A stretch of 64,000 bases of DNA from Polynucleobacter sp. 80A-SIGWE (GCF_018882295.1 NZ_JACVOR010000001.1:1-64000); one strand, 5' to 3'. Positions 8,487-17,517 are shown, counted from the first letter of the stretch. Notes: a model not told the origin generated them from the letters alone. Made by a program: numbers and translations.

Positions 8487-10376
8487 CTAACTATCCCCGT
8501 TAATGGGCATTTTGAGAGAAAAAATTACTTTGCCTAGGTCCGGTTTATAGGCCAATTGAGCCCCTAGGGCAGCCGATATATTTTGAATAAGGTACAACCC
8601 CAGTCCAGATCCTGTTTTTTCATATGCCTTGGGTGCTCTGTAATACTTGCTAAATACCTGCTTGTCATCGGGCATGCCAGCATTGCCTGGATAGTTAGCC
8701 ACTGACACACAAATCCAAGGCTGATCGCCAATTGCGTGAGACGAAAAATCGATCTCAATAGGCATGCCTTCTTTGCCATACTTCGCCGCATTGTCAATCA
8801 GATTTACCAACACAGTTCTGAATAAATGAGCGTCTGTATTCACAATTAAATTAGCCGGCCCTTGAATCAGAAAGACTGCTCTACCTTCATAAATCTGAGA
8901 AATCTCATTTACTACTTGCTTAATATCGCAGGGCTCCTTGGTAATGCTCAAAGCTCTTCCATCAAACTTATCAGCCATCACGCATCGCTCAACGATATTG
9001 TTCATATCCATAATGGCTTGATCAATATGACCCTCAAACTTATCAAAGCTTTCTCTAGAATTAAAGCCCATACGCAAGACCGAGAGTGGCGTCTTTAATT
9101 CATGGGTGAGCATTGTCAAAAACTTTCCCTGCTCTTCGCGCCTTTCTTTTTCAAATTGCGCATTTGCATTTGCTTGGCTCACTTCAAAAATTTTCTCCTC
9201 TTGGGTAGTGCGATATCGATGTTGCAACAACATCAAGAAAACAACCCCAGTAATCAGGCCATATGCCAAGCCGGTATATGGTGTAAAGGCGTTTCCAGAG
9301 AAATAGCCAAGGGCTGGCAACAGATTGAGCCAACCCAACAAGTTGCTTATCAGATAGACGGCAAGCAACATGTACTTAGAAAGGATCGGCTTATTAAGTT
9401 TTTGCCAATTTATCCCAAAGAAGGGGATAAAGAGCAGGACAAATGACAATGTCCACAATCCAAGCAAATTAATATTTAAAGCCAAGCGAGCTTTATCTGT
9501 AAATAATAGTAATAGATTTATTGGAAAGAGGCACATGCAGCCAATAAAGATGGCATTAAACCATTTTTTTGAATCGAACTGGTGATAAAAATTAAAGTGA
9601 AACATAGCTATTGCAAATGCAAAAAATAGAATCACTACGGAAGAAAGCAAATCACTAAGTTGAGGGTCAACATAAGGGCTTAAAAAAATCTTAAAGTACC
9701 CCATCACTACGGATGCATGAATTAAGGCGGCGAACTGATTTATAACAAATACACCAACTAATCGATCTCTATCTATCACCCAAATGCCCAATGCCCATAA
9801 GAAAACAATTGCTAGTAGGCTAATGTAAAGTGCAAAGCCAAATTCCTGGGTTCGATCTACGGCGGTTATATCTTGGGTATTAAAGACCTGAACCCTCATT
9901 AGCGATGTACTGGTAGTTTGCATCCTTAGCCAAATGTATCGAGAGGCAACACCTTCAGGAATCTTGAAATTAAAGTTTAGGGAAGGATATTCATTAGCAT
10001 CCCAGGCATATTGATCTCCAACAATACGATTGTTAGATTTTGAATAAGCTGGGTCAAATAGTTGAATTTCATCCAAAAAACATCCAGGCTGAATGCGAAC
10101 AATTAAATCACGCTCGAGTCGATTAGCTCCATCCACTCCACCGCAGATTGCAGGGTCAATCTCAAGCCTTAACCAAAATGCGGAGCCACTAAAACCCTCG
10201 GCTAGCATCACGCCGGCAGGCTTATATGTTTGATCTTTTGCTTGCTCAAACGTCATTTGAGCAGTTTTATCTTCAAAATAGGCTCGATTGATTACACAAT
10301 CTGTAGCCGCAAAAGACGTGGGCGCACCTACCAATAACAAGACGAAAGTAATAAGGGTTAGAGCGCCTTTGAACAT
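8487..10376 (-). CDS. 7TM-DISM sensor histidine kinase
   Basis: This 629-residue protein has a signal peptide, a periplasmic beta-rich domain (about 25-170, 7TMR-DISM extracellular type), seven or eight membrane segments (about 180-390), a short coiled coil, an H-box with His425 (LTMLTHELKTPLSVL), an N-box (LVNLIDNAAKYG) and a G-box (GSGLGLYLIQNISAALGA). It should autophosphorylate and pass phosphate to the regulator just downstream. Extracellular domains of this class often bind carbohydrates, but the ligand here is unknown. Confidence 0.92.
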   Translation of the reverse strand: MFKGALTLITFVLLLVGAPTSFAATDCVINRAYFEDKTAQMTFEQAKDQTYKPAGVMLAEGFSGSAFWLRLEIDPAICGGVDGANRLERDLIVRIQPGCFLDEIQLFDPAYSKSNNRIVGDQYAWDANEYPSLNFNFKIPEGVASRYIWLRMQTTSTSLMRVQVFNTQDITAVDRTQEFGFALYISLLAIVFLWALGIWVIDRDRLVGVFVINQFAALIHASVVMGYFKIFLSPYVDPQLSDLLSSVVILFFAFAIAMFHFNFYHQFDSKKWFNAIFIGCMCLFPINLLLLFTDKARLALNINLLGLWTLSFVLLFIPFFGINWQKLNKPILSKYMLLAVYLISNLLGWLNLLPALGYFSGNAFTPYTGLAYGLITGVVFLMLLQHRYRTTQEEKIFEVSQANANAQFEKERREEQGKFLTMLTHELKTPLSVLRMGFNSRESFDKFEGHIDQAIMDMNNIVERCVMADKFDGRALSITKEPCDIKQVVNEISQIYEGRAVFLIQGPANLIVNTDAHLFRTVLVNLIDNAAKYGKEGMPIEIDFSSHAIGDQPWICVSVANYPGNAGMPDDKQVFSKYYRAPKAYEKTGSGLGLYLIQNISAALGAQLAYKPDLGKVIFSLKMPINGDS

Positions 10377-10456
10377 AGGGGAATTATCCCTTGAAACAGA
10401 TAGTTAAAGAAAATCTCATGACAATGGGAAATAAAAGCAGCCAAAGTCTAGATTAC

Positions 10457-11185
10457 TCAAAACGTACGCACCACTTGAACATTTTGAATGCTCTTAATCG
10501 CATCTAAAAAGCACTCGCGACCAAAATTGCCTAACTTCTGCTCAAAATAGTCTTTTAGTGAATCGGTATATATCTTGAGAACTCGCTCAGAGCTGGCTGA
10601 TATTGTTGTTTTAACAAAAAAATAAAAAAGAATCATTAGATATTCCCAAGTGATTCCATTTAAATTTGCCGCCTGCAATCGCAACATTTCTATTGGATTG
10701 ACTGGGTACTGAACATCTACATCGGGATTGCGTCTGAAGCGCCAGCTTTCTATCTTTGGAAGGGGATATCTCTCTACCCCATGCTCGCCAAATACATCAT
10801 CAATGCGACTAAATATTTCTTGCTCACTGATTGTCTTAAGCTCAAACAACTCCCAGAGTTTGGAATTGAAAACAATGGCAGTATCTAAAAAATCGGGGTG
10901 CTCATTAACTGCTTTTATTAATTCAGCAAGGCTAATTCGGCCTTTTCTACCCGGGGAAACTCCATTGCGAGCAATCTTTTCAAACACCTTGGGTGGCTCG
11001 TCAAAAACCTCCCCTAGATTGCCCAAAAACTTTTCATCTAAGTCTTTATAACTAAGCTTGGTGCGGCTCTTTACCTCTAAAGCCCATAACCTAACTCGCG
11101 CTATGTTGAGGACTGTCTTTTTTTGCCCTCCTCGAGGTCTTTTCTTTGCTAAATCTACGGAAAGGGGCGTTTGAATCAGATTCAT
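10457..11185 (-). CDS. hypothetical protein, 242 aa
   Basis: I do not recognise this protein. It starts with a basic stretch (KKRPRGGQKK), which could contact nucleic acid. A mixed alpha-helical sequence follows with no membrane segment or signal peptide, and one hydrophobic helix occurs near 185-197 (WEYLMILFYFFVK). AAGGAATC precedes the ATG. It lies between the TPS locus and the Tn7-like element and is transcribed away from the latter. It could be chromosomal or left-side cargo of the element; the sequence does not decide this. Confidence 0.7.
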   Translation of the reverse strand: MNLIQTPLSVDLAKKRPRGGQKKTVLNIARVRLWALEVKSRTKLSYKDLDEKFLGNLGEVFDEPPKVFEKIARNGVSPGRKGRISLAELIKAVNEHPDFLDTAIVFNSKLWELFELKTISEQEIFSRIDDVFGEHGVERYPLPKIESWRFRRNPDVDVQYPVNPIEMLRLQAANLNGITWEYLMILFYFFVKTTISASSERVLKIYTDSLKDYFEQKLGNFGRECFLDAIKSIQNVQVVRTF

Positions 11186-11512
11186 GATTCCTTGAGTTTA
11201 GGGGAACCCTATTTCAAAATGAGAATTCTTTAAATATTCATACCAAATGATTAAAAAATTAAATAAACCAGGTCGGTATAACCTGCTTGGGCATACAACC
11301 ACTCCTGAGCATTACAACTTGCCCATTAAAACCTCTCATAATTCATTGATGAATGAGAGTATTGGTGCCGTGTGCACACCTAAAGAAACTCTATGAAAGT
11401 GCCACAAGGAAACTCAGATTGGATAAGTCACTTAATGGTCAAAGAGAATCGAAAATTATTTTCAAAAAAATTAATAAAACTATTGACATTGACTTGGTTT
11501 TACAATCTCCGC
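11186..11512. other. AT-rich intergenic stretch without a convincing gene
   Basis: This stretch separates the divergent 242-aa gene from the promoter of the Tn7-like locus. An imperfect hairpin lies at 11333-11359 (CTCTC and GAGAG around ATTCAT/ATGAAT). No RNA gene was recognised. The plus-strand frame at 11353-11598 runs through the promoter and has no protein-like character. A transposon end would be expected in or near this interval, but no terminal repeat matching the right side was found. Confidence 0.5.
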
Positions 11513-11541
11513 TTGACAAAACCGCTTACGAGGCATATAAT
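11513..11541 (+). promoter_or_regulatory. consensus sigma70 promoter upstream of the tns operon
   Basis: TTGACA at 11513-11518 and TATAAT at 11536-11541 are both perfect consensus hexamers with an optimal 17-bp spacer. Transcription would start near 11548 and run toward tnsA through a leader of about 620 bases. It is the best-matching promoter I saw in the window. Confidence 0.8.
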
Positions 11542-11607
11542 TCAATCTCACTCAAATATCACTGCCGTCCTTCAAGGGGATGGTCCTTCGGAAAGTAGTC
11601 AAGCAAT

Positions 11608-11967
11608 ATGAATGCATCTAGCATCATTACAACCGGTCTTAAGACTTGCACAACCAAGTCTTTACATCAAATAGACCCGAATCTACACAGTCGCCCATGC
11701 AACGAAGTCATTAAAGACTTCCCATGCAAGGCTCGCGATATCAACATACCTCATCCTCCATTTCAGCGCGCAACAAAAGCTGGCCTCAATGGATCACGGA
11801 CAATATTTTTCCAGCAGCAAACTCAGTATTTCACTCCATTAAAGAGATATCTTCACCTTGGTGAGAGATCATTCAATGCTCAATTGAGCAACTTGGCAAC
11901 CAATCTAGCCGCGTGGCTAGCAGGCGCAGCCCCTTGTTTAAAAGAAAAGGGGGCAACCAAAATGTAA
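11608..11967 (+). CDS. possible 119-aa protein (or structured leader RNA) upstream of tnsA
   Basis: The frame lies downstream of the consensus promoter. Its second half looks protein-like (QYFTPLKRYLHLGERSF, then LATNLAAWLAGAAP). The first half does not, and no good Shine-Dalgarno sequence precedes the ATG; GGAAAG is about 14 bases away. The same DNA has perfect hairpins at 11641-11662 (AAGACTTG/CAAGTCTT), 11704-11721 (GAAGTC/GACTTC, flanked by direct repeats CCCATGCAA) and 11905-11920 (CTAGCC/GGCTAG). It may be a small transposon-encoded protein, an untranslated structured RNA, or both. Confidence 0.4.
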   Translation: MNASSIITTGLKTCTTKSLHQIDPNLHSRPCNEVIKDFPCKARDINIPHPPFQRATKAGLNGSRTIFFQQQTQYFTPLKRYLHLGERSFNAQLSNLATNLAAWLAGAAPCLKEKGATKM

Positions 11968-12034
11968 AAAGCCAACTCGACCCTGAGGGCTAAATTGGCT
12001 TGACCGATTAAATCGGGTTACTGCGTCTGTAACC
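11930..12034 (+). promoter_or_regulatory. run of four consecutive hairpins in the tns leader
   Basis: Stems read directly from sequence are: CCCCTT/AAGGGG at 11930-11952; AAGCCAA/TTGGCTT at 11969-12001 with an inner CCCT/AGGG; CCGAT/ATCGG at 12004-12016; and GGTTAC/GTAACC at 12016-12034. The last two share a base, so they exclude each other in part. None has a clear terminator T-tract. The run lies between the 119-codon frame and tnsA on the same transcript and may attenuate or regulate tns expression. Confidence 0.5.
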
Positions 12035-12049
12035 AAAGTATATCCGTTT

Positions 12050-12160
12050 CTTTGTGACAAGCAAATAGTTTCCCTCAGTTTTTTAGAAAAACCGTTCACG
12101 CGGTCAGGGGGAGTTTTTGCTTAAAAAAACCACAAACTCCCAAATCAATATGTCACAAAG
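12050..12160 (+). promoter_or_regulatory. 10-bp inverted repeat enclosing a hairpin, reaching the tnsA ribosome-binding site
   Basis: CTTTGTGACA at 12050-12059 and TGTCACAAAG at 12151-12160 are perfect inverted repeats. The right arm covers the first part of the tnsA Shine-Dalgarno AAAGGAG (12157-12163). Between the arms lies another stem, GGGAGTTT/AAACTCCC (about 12108-12141). As RNA this could hide the ribosome-binding site. As DNA it could be an operator or paired transposase sites. Confidence 0.5.
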
Positions 12161-12169
12161 GAGTCATCC

Positions 12170-12868
12170 ATGTTTCAGTTCTATCAAGAAAACGGGAAAT
12201 ACTATTCCCGCACCAACAACTTTCAACACAAGCCCCTCCCTTTAGCAAGACAACCAGGGGGTAAGCGTAAAGCCCCGCATCGCCGCATTACATACCTCAA
12301 TATCCCCTTTCTTCAACGTGATTTGATTGTTTGTGAATCCGATCTTGAGCGTGATTGCGCCATTATTGTTTCGCTCAATCCAGAGGTTGTGCGGATAGAC
12401 GCCCAACCCCAAACATTTGACCTGGGTATCTATGGTCAGTACACGCCAGACTTTCTGGTGACCTATAAATCATTGCCGCCTTCCTATCTAGAAGCCAAGC
12501 CAGATGTATTTGCGCAAGAACCTGAGACATGGGAAAAGATTTTGGCTGCACATCGTTATTTCAAATCCAAAGGGATTGCTTACGAATTAATGACAGACTT
12601 AGATATCGAGAAAAAGAATCGTCATCTCAATGCCACTTATATTCATCGCTGTGCGAAGCTAGCTATATACGAAGAACAAAGTCAGAAAATTATTGACGTG
12701 GTCAATAGATATCCCAAAGGGATTCGGATGGAGGACTTGCAGGCAATTACTGGCTTATTAACAGACCATATCTTGCACTGCGTAGGTCAGCGTCAAATCA
12801 AGCTTAATTATCATTTTGAATATCAACCCTTGAGCATGGTTTATCCGTTGCAAGGAGAGTGCAAATGA
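12170..12868 (+). CDS. tnsA: TnsA-like transposon endonuclease
   Basis: This 232-residue protein resembles TnsA. A PD-(D/E)xK-type core is visible: Glu56 in CESDLERD, Asp94 in YTPDFLVTY and Glu108-Ala-Lys110 in YLEAKPD, with spacing close to the catalytic Glu/Asp/Lys of Tn7 TnsA. The C-terminal 110 residues would be the winged-helix TnsA_C part. In Tn7, TnsA cuts the 5' strands at the ends so that TnsB and TnsA together excise the element. AAAGGAG precedes the ATG by six bases. It overlaps tnsB by 4 bp (ATGA). It is slightly shorter than Tn7 TnsA (273 residues). Confidence 0.9.
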   Translation: MFQFYQENGKYYSRTNNFQHKPLPLARQPGGKRKAPHRRITYLNIPFLQRDLIVCESDLERDCAIIVSLNPEVVRIDAQPQTFDLGIYGQYTPDFLVTYKSLPPSYLEAKPDVFAQEPETWEKILAAHRYFKSKGIAYELMTDLDIEKKNRHLNATYIHRCAKLAIYEEQSQKIIDVVNRYPKGIRMEDLQAITGLLTDHILHCVGQRQIKLNYHFEYQPLSMVYPLQGECK

Positions 12869-14844
12869 TGCCATATTCCATCCAAAGTGGCTTTTCTGTT
12901 TTGTACGAAAAAACTGAATATGCATTTGAGCGCATCAGCATTGATCGTTTTGGCGAACAATCGATCAGCCTTATCAATCGCAGACTCAATCTACCAACTG
13001 CATTTTCCGAAGCAGAGATTTGCCATAAGATTCAATCTGGTGAAATGACTTTACTAACCAGCGGCTTACACATCAAACCCGGAGCAGTTGTGAAGCCGAC
13101 TCTATTTAAACCATCTAGCTATCTATGTAAGTATGAAAATCAGGTTCATGCCTACTGTATTGGAATGGAACAGCGCGGCATCACTAAGGGCATGCGCAAA
13201 AAGATTTCCCTGGCAATCCCAGAAATTGCTAGGGAAATTCTAGATGAAGATCCACCAAAAGACTCTACTGTGATGCGCTGGCTGCGAATTACAGGAGGAA
13301 ACTCTAAAAACTTCAAACTCGTTACAGAAAACTTTATCGCCCAAAAAAGAGCTTCACGCAAGGCGCCAGAAGTAATCGCTGTAGCCAATGAGATCTTGGA
13401 TGACTTCTACTTCATCACGAAATTGCATACACAAAAGCCAGAAGATATTGAAACCTGTACGGCTCGTATTAATGCTGAGTTATACAAGCGTGGAATTGTG
13501 GGGACCATTAGCTTAAGCACGGTTAAGAAGATCATTTCCAAGCGACCAGCTTATGAAAGAGACCGCATTCGCCTAGGCGCAACAGAAGCCAAGCATAAGC
13601 ACCACCATTCATCGGGTGGCAAATGGCCCAGCAGAGCACTGCAACGGGTTGAAGTTGACCACACCACGCTAGATCTGAAGGTTCGTGATCGCTTAACAGG
13701 AAAAGATATTGATAAACCAACTGTTACTGTTTTAAAAGATTGCTATACCGGCTATCCGTTGAGTATCTGGATTTCATTTCAAGGCGAATCTACCGCTCGC
13801 ATCATTAAGGCAATTCAATATGCACTAGAAGATAAATCAGCTATCAAAGATAAATATGGCTTAGAGCATGATTGGTTAACAACTCCAGCTATTTGGGAGA
13901 AGCTGGTAATGGATAACGCTTTAGCACACCATGCAGATGCCATGCATTCTCTTGCCAAAGATCTAGGATGTAGTTTTGAATTTTCCACCGTTCGTTCGCC
14001 ATGGGAAAAAGGTGCAATTGAAAACTTTATGGGACGAATGAATCAAGCCCTTCCACTGCATGGAAGACCTACCAAACCTCATGAAGTGAAATCTAAGCAA
14101 TCAAAAAAACTTAATGAAGCAGTTGTTTATTTTGATGATTTAGTGCAATACCTACACAAATGGATGGTAGATCTATATCCACACAAAATCGTCAAACGTA
14201 AGAATACAAGCCCGTATATGGAAATGGAAAAGGCCATTAAAACTTATGATGGTCTTCCAAAAATTCACTTTACCCCTTGTTCTGACTTGCTGAGAATGGC
14301 CATCTCAAAACCAACTTTTCATAAGATTGGTTCGGGTGGCTATGAAACAAAAGGTCTTACCTATCGTAGTCGTGAGTTATCCCAATTGGTACAAACGATC
14401 GGTCAAGATACTAAATTTGAAATTCGCCAAGATATCAATGATATTGGCGAGGTATTCGTATGCAACCCAGCCACAAATGAATGGATTGTGGTGCCAGAAA
14501 TGGATTATGCGATTTCAAAAGGTAAACCGCTTTATCAACATGAATTTGAACGCAAAAAGAAACGTGAAGATCTCATAGTCAGTGGGGCGCAGCAAAAGGA
14601 TTGGAATGCGCGCATTGCGCAATCGGACGCGGCAAGAAATCTGGTCCTTGCTGGCAAAAAACCTACCGTCCCTAAAAAATCCGCAAAATCCAATCGTGCC
14701 GAAGCTCGGGCAAGAGGAATCTCCCAAGACAATCCCCATGGCACCGTGATTGACGTCACAAATCAGACCACCGAAATAAAACCCAATCGGTTCCTTGACC
14801 CAAAAGCCATTGGGACCTTTAACAACGTCATCATCACAGCCTAA
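12865..14844 (+). CDS. tnsB: TnsB-like DDE transposase
   Basis: The ATG at 12865 is chosen because AAGGAG lies 7 bases upstream and the ATGA overlap couples it to tnsA. A GTG two codons earlier is less likely. The protein has about 659 residues: N-terminal DNA-binding helices, an integrase-type catalytic core with Asp near 265 (RVEVDHTTLD), Asp near 350 (LVMDNALAHH) and Glu near 386 (PWEKGAIENF, 35 residues later as in D,D-35-E enzymes), and a Mu-type C-terminal beta-barrel. The tail is basic and disordered (KKSAKSNRAEARARG), as expected for contact with TnsC. It joins the 3' ends to target DNA. Confidence 0.94.
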   Translation: MMPYSIQSGFSVLYEKTEYAFERISIDRFGEQSISLINRRLNLPTAFSEAEICHKIQSGEMTLLTSGLHIKPGAVVKPTLFKPSSYLCKYENQVHAYCIGMEQRGITKGMRKKISLAIPEIAREILDEDPPKDSTVMRWLRITGGNSKNFKLVTENFIAQKRASRKAPEVIAVANEILDDFYFITKLHTQKPEDIETCTARINAELYKRGIVGTISLSTVKKIISKRPAYERDRIRLGATEAKHKHHHSSGGKWPSRALQRVEVDHTTLDLKVRDRLTGKDIDKPTVTVLKDCYTGYPLSIWISFQGESTARIIKAIQYALEDKSAIKDKYGLEHDWLTTPAIWEKLVMDNALAHHADAMHSLAKDLGCSFEFSTVRSPWEKGAIENFMGRMNQALPLHGRPTKPHEVKSKQSKKLNEAVVYFDDLVQYLHKWMVDLYPHKIVKRKNTSPYMEMEKAIKTYDGLPKIHFTPCSDLLRMAISKPTFHKIGSGGYETKGLTYRSRELSQLVQTIGQDTKFEIRQDINDIGEVFVCNPATNEWIVVPEMDYAISKGKPLYQHEFERKKKREDLIVSGAQQKDWNARIAQSDAARNLVLAGKKPTVPKKSAKSNRAEARARGISQDNPHGTVIDVTNQTTEIKPNRFLDPKAIGTFNNVIITA

Positions 14845-14858
14845 TAAGGAAAGTAATT

Positions 14859-15716
14859 ATGAATCAATCTAACTCTATGAGCATTGCAGAAAAAATTAAC
14901 AACCAAATTATTCACCATACGGCCTATGCCAATGCAGTCAATGGATGCATCAATATCATTAACACGGGAATGCGCACCAATCGACCCAATCGTGGCATGG
15001 TCATTATGGGTGATGGCGGAACAGGCAAATCAACTGCTATCACACAAATTCAAAAATATGTGGATAAAAAATATGCAGGGAGATTTAGTACCCCAGTGCT
15101 GTTAACCAAAATTTCTAGTGATACCACTATTAAATCGTTTTACACCAATATTCTGGGTGAGTTAAATCACCCAATCATTTTGAACAAGGTTAACGATAAA
15201 TTAACAGCCGATAAACTTCAAAGATTAGTAAGCAATGCACTCAAAGGACATGTATGCACTCTATTTATAGATGAAGTTAGTGACGTCTTTAGCAATCGCC
15301 AAAAGAAACAATTTGCATCCGATTTCCTTGTGATGATTAAGCACTTACTCAGCGATACGTCCATCAATATAATTTTGGTAGGTACGCCAGCTCTTAATCA
15401 GTTGTTTAACATAGCCGATGCGCAGTTTCGTACCCGGTTTCCTTCCATTTTTAAACTTCCAATTTTTTCCATGGATGAGGAGTGGATAGCTTTAATAAAT
15501 GGCTACGCTGATCAATCTAAAGAAATTTTTGATTTAAGCATTCTTCCGCCTAATTACCCAGCATTGCATGAATGGACTGGCGGCAATCTACGCTATTTAT
15601 CAAGCTTACTCATTACAGCAGTTGATTTAGCCGAACAAGAGCAGAAGAACAAACTAACGCTTGAACACATACATCAAGCTCTAGCCATGGTCTTTCCCAC
15701 ATTGATGGCCGCCTAA
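14859..15716 (+). CDS. tnsC: TnsC/TniB-like AAA+ ATPase
   Basis: This 285-residue ATPase has Walker A at 51-59 (GDGGTGKST), Walker B with Asp138-Glu139 (TLFIDEVSDVF) and a sensor-1-like Thr in IILVGTPALN. The length matches compact TniB or type V-K TnsC proteins (about 275-300) rather than Tn7 TnsC (about 555), so the extensions that contact TnsA and TnsD in Tn7 are missing. It should form the ATP-dependent platform linking TniQ target choice to TnsA/TnsB. AAGGAAAG precedes the ATG. Confidence 0.93.
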   Translation: MNQSNSMSIAEKINNQIIHHTAYANAVNGCINIINTGMRTNRPNRGMVIMGDGGTGKSTAITQIQKYVDKKYAGRFSTPVLLTKISSDTTIKSFYTNILGELNHPIILNKVNDKLTADKLQRLVSNALKGHVCTLFIDEVSDVFSNRQKKQFASDFLVMIKHLLSDTSINIILVGTPALNQLFNIADAQFRTRFPSIFKLPIFSMDEEWIALINGYADQSKEIFDLSILPPNYPALHEWTGGNLRYLSSLLITAVDLAEQEQKNKLTLEHIHQALAMVFPTLMAA

Positions 15717-15717
15717 T

Positions 15718-16710
15718 ATGCAGCTCGATTGGCTAAAGCCCATTACCTTTCCTAACCATGGCCAGATTCATGAAGATGAATCGGGGCCTGGTTATGTTCT
15801 GCGAATGTGTGACGCTAATCTGGCGCAATTTAGCGATATCTCAAATTTACTTGGCCTAACTGGCTTTACTTACATTCCAGATAATCGCATTCCAGAGATA
15901 TGTCGGTTGTTTGGGGCAAGCTACCCCATGCTTGCGCCAAGGTTTGTCACTCAATTTAAGCAAAAGCGTGTTGTAACCACTTATCTTTTGGGGCATAAAC
16001 TTCAAAAGCCCTATTTAGTACGCCAGCGTCACCCCCAAATATGCCCGCACTGCTTAGCTCACGCGGGCATAGCTCAATTAATCTGGGATATCACTTTAGT
16101 GACTGCTTGCCACATCCATAAGAATCAATTGATTGATAGTTGTCAGCAATGCAATCGAAAACTTAATTGGCGTAGACCCAGCCTAAAAAACTGCCAATGT
16201 GGCGCTTCATTACTACCAATCCATCAACCCACTAAGCCTGCCAGTAAAGCAGAAATGAAGGTGGCTAAATTGATTTGGCTAAAGCTATATCAGCTGCACA
16301 AGGCTGATGATGAGCTTTCCTTTTTAGGCAACCTGGAACTTGACACGGCTCTTAGATTAATTTGGTCTTTTGGGCAATTGGAAAATGATGGACATAGCCT
16401 TGCTGTGCGCCCCGGGAAGATCCCAAGCACAGCTATTGCAGGCACTGTTGTTAGAAAAGGGTTCGAGCGGATATATCGAGCCTTAAACCACGTCTCAACA
16501 AATTCAGCCTTTTCATCAGGCATCTATATCAACGGCATTAAACAACTTAAGGATGACACACCATGGAATGATCAACTAAAAATTCATTACCTACTGAACT
16601 TAATTATCGAAAAAGACTTTCGGGCCTCCAGGCTTTCCAGCTTGGCCACACACAATCAATTAACACTTTTTGGAACTTCAACATCATGCGCAAAAACTTC
16701 AACTTATTAA
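15718..16710 (+). CDS. tniQ: TniQ-family target-selection protein 1
   Basis: This 330-residue protein begins one base after the tnsC stop codon. It has a TniQ-type zinc-binding region (CPHCLAHAG, then CHIHKNQ, CQQC and CQCGA at about 105-170) followed by a helical C-terminal part. TniQ/TnsD proteins recognise the target and recruit TnsC. It is shorter than Tn7 TnsD (508). No Cas genes are near, so a protein-defined target is expected. It shares 25 bp with the next gene in another frame. Confidence 0.88.
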   Translation: MQLDWLKPITFPNHGQIHEDESGPGYVLRMCDANLAQFSDISNLLGLTGFTYIPDNRIPEICRLFGASYPMLAPRFVTQFKQKRVVTTYLLGHKLQKPYLVRQRHPQICPHCLAHAGIAQLIWDITLVTACHIHKNQLIDSCQQCNRKLNWRRPSLKNCQCGASLLPIHQPTKPASKAEMKVAKLIWLKLYQLHKADDELSFLGNLELDTALRLIWSFGQLENDGHSLAVRPGKIPSTAIAGTVVRKGFERIYRALNHVSTNSAFSSGIYINGIKQLKDDTPWNDQLKIHYLLNLIIEKDFRASRLSSLATHNQLTLFGTSTSCAKTSTY

Positions 16711-17498
16711 CAATGCCACGCGTTATTCAATCGGAATCCCCAGCATCTTGGCTCATGCGTGCATGTCAACTCCATTGCTGTAATTTTGACTTCTTATTTA
16801 AGGCGCTAAGATTAGTTCCTCCCAATGATGTAGATATTGTTTCTTATGACAAGGTTTTTAAACGCTTTGCTCATGGTACAGATATACCGCCCACCCATTT
16901 AAACGAAATCTCTAAGTGGTTTGAACCCCTTGTTGTATATGACAAGGCCGGCCAATCTCTTCACAAAGAAATTAATAAAAATCCGTATACAAGTTTTTGC
17001 CCACATTGCCTAGGGGAGGATAAGATTCCCCATTGGCGTCCAGAGTGGCGCCTCAAGTTTTGGCAGGTCTGCCCAAAACATCAATGCAAAATGGTTGAGG
17101 AATGCCCCAGCTGCGGAGAGCACCAACACACGAACAAGGTGAATCCCAACCTAAGTCTGGATTTATCTGAACGCGCACTTCAATACTGTGTTTACTGCTC
17201 AGCAGATCTGACGCAAGCTCATGCAAGATCCATCATGGACAACGAGATGCATGACAAATTAATCGCCCAAGATCATCTCTTGAAAATATGTCGGTTTGGG
17301 AAATTTTCAGCTCAACACAAACTAGATCAGCATCCAGGTGGTGAAATATCTCAAAATCCCAGTCATGTTCTGACACTCACCCAGCTATTAATCGTTGATT
17401 TTCATATGGCTTATATTGAATGTACCGATAAAGCGCGTCACTTTTATGGATTTAAAAATGCCATTAAAAAGCGCTCATTCTTTGATTTGCATGTATAG
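16686..17498 (+). CDS. TniQ-family target-selection protein 2
   Basis: This 270-residue protein is the second TniQ relative in tandem. The opening PRVIQSESPASWLMRACQLH is typical of TniQ N-termini. Zinc ligands are arranged as CPHC near 104, CPKHQC, CPSC and CVYC near 166. It overlaps tniQ1 by 25 bp. Its divergence from tniQ1 suggests a separate targeting role, or that both act in one complex. A terminator follows 20 bp after the stop codon, closing the operon. Confidence 0.87.
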   Translation: MRKNFNLLTMPRVIQSESPASWLMRACQLHCCNFDFLFKALRLVPPNDVDIVSYDKVFKRFAHGTDIPPTHLNEISKWFEPLVVYDKAGQSLHKEINKNPYTSFCPHCLGEDKIPHWRPEWRLKFWQVCPKHQCKMVEECPSCGEHQHTNKVNPNLSLDLSERALQYCVYCSADLTQAHARSIMDNEMHDKLIAQDHLLKICRFGKFSAQHKLDQHPGGEISQNPSHVLTLTQLLIVDFHMAYIECTDKARHFYGFKNAIKKRSFFDLHV

Positions 17499-17517
17499 AT
17501 AGTCTTTGAGATAGACT

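Noticed and set aside
11353..11611. Short plus-strand frames between the 242-aa gene and the tns leader
   Set aside because: They run through the consensus promoter and have no Shine-Dalgarno sequence or protein-like pattern.
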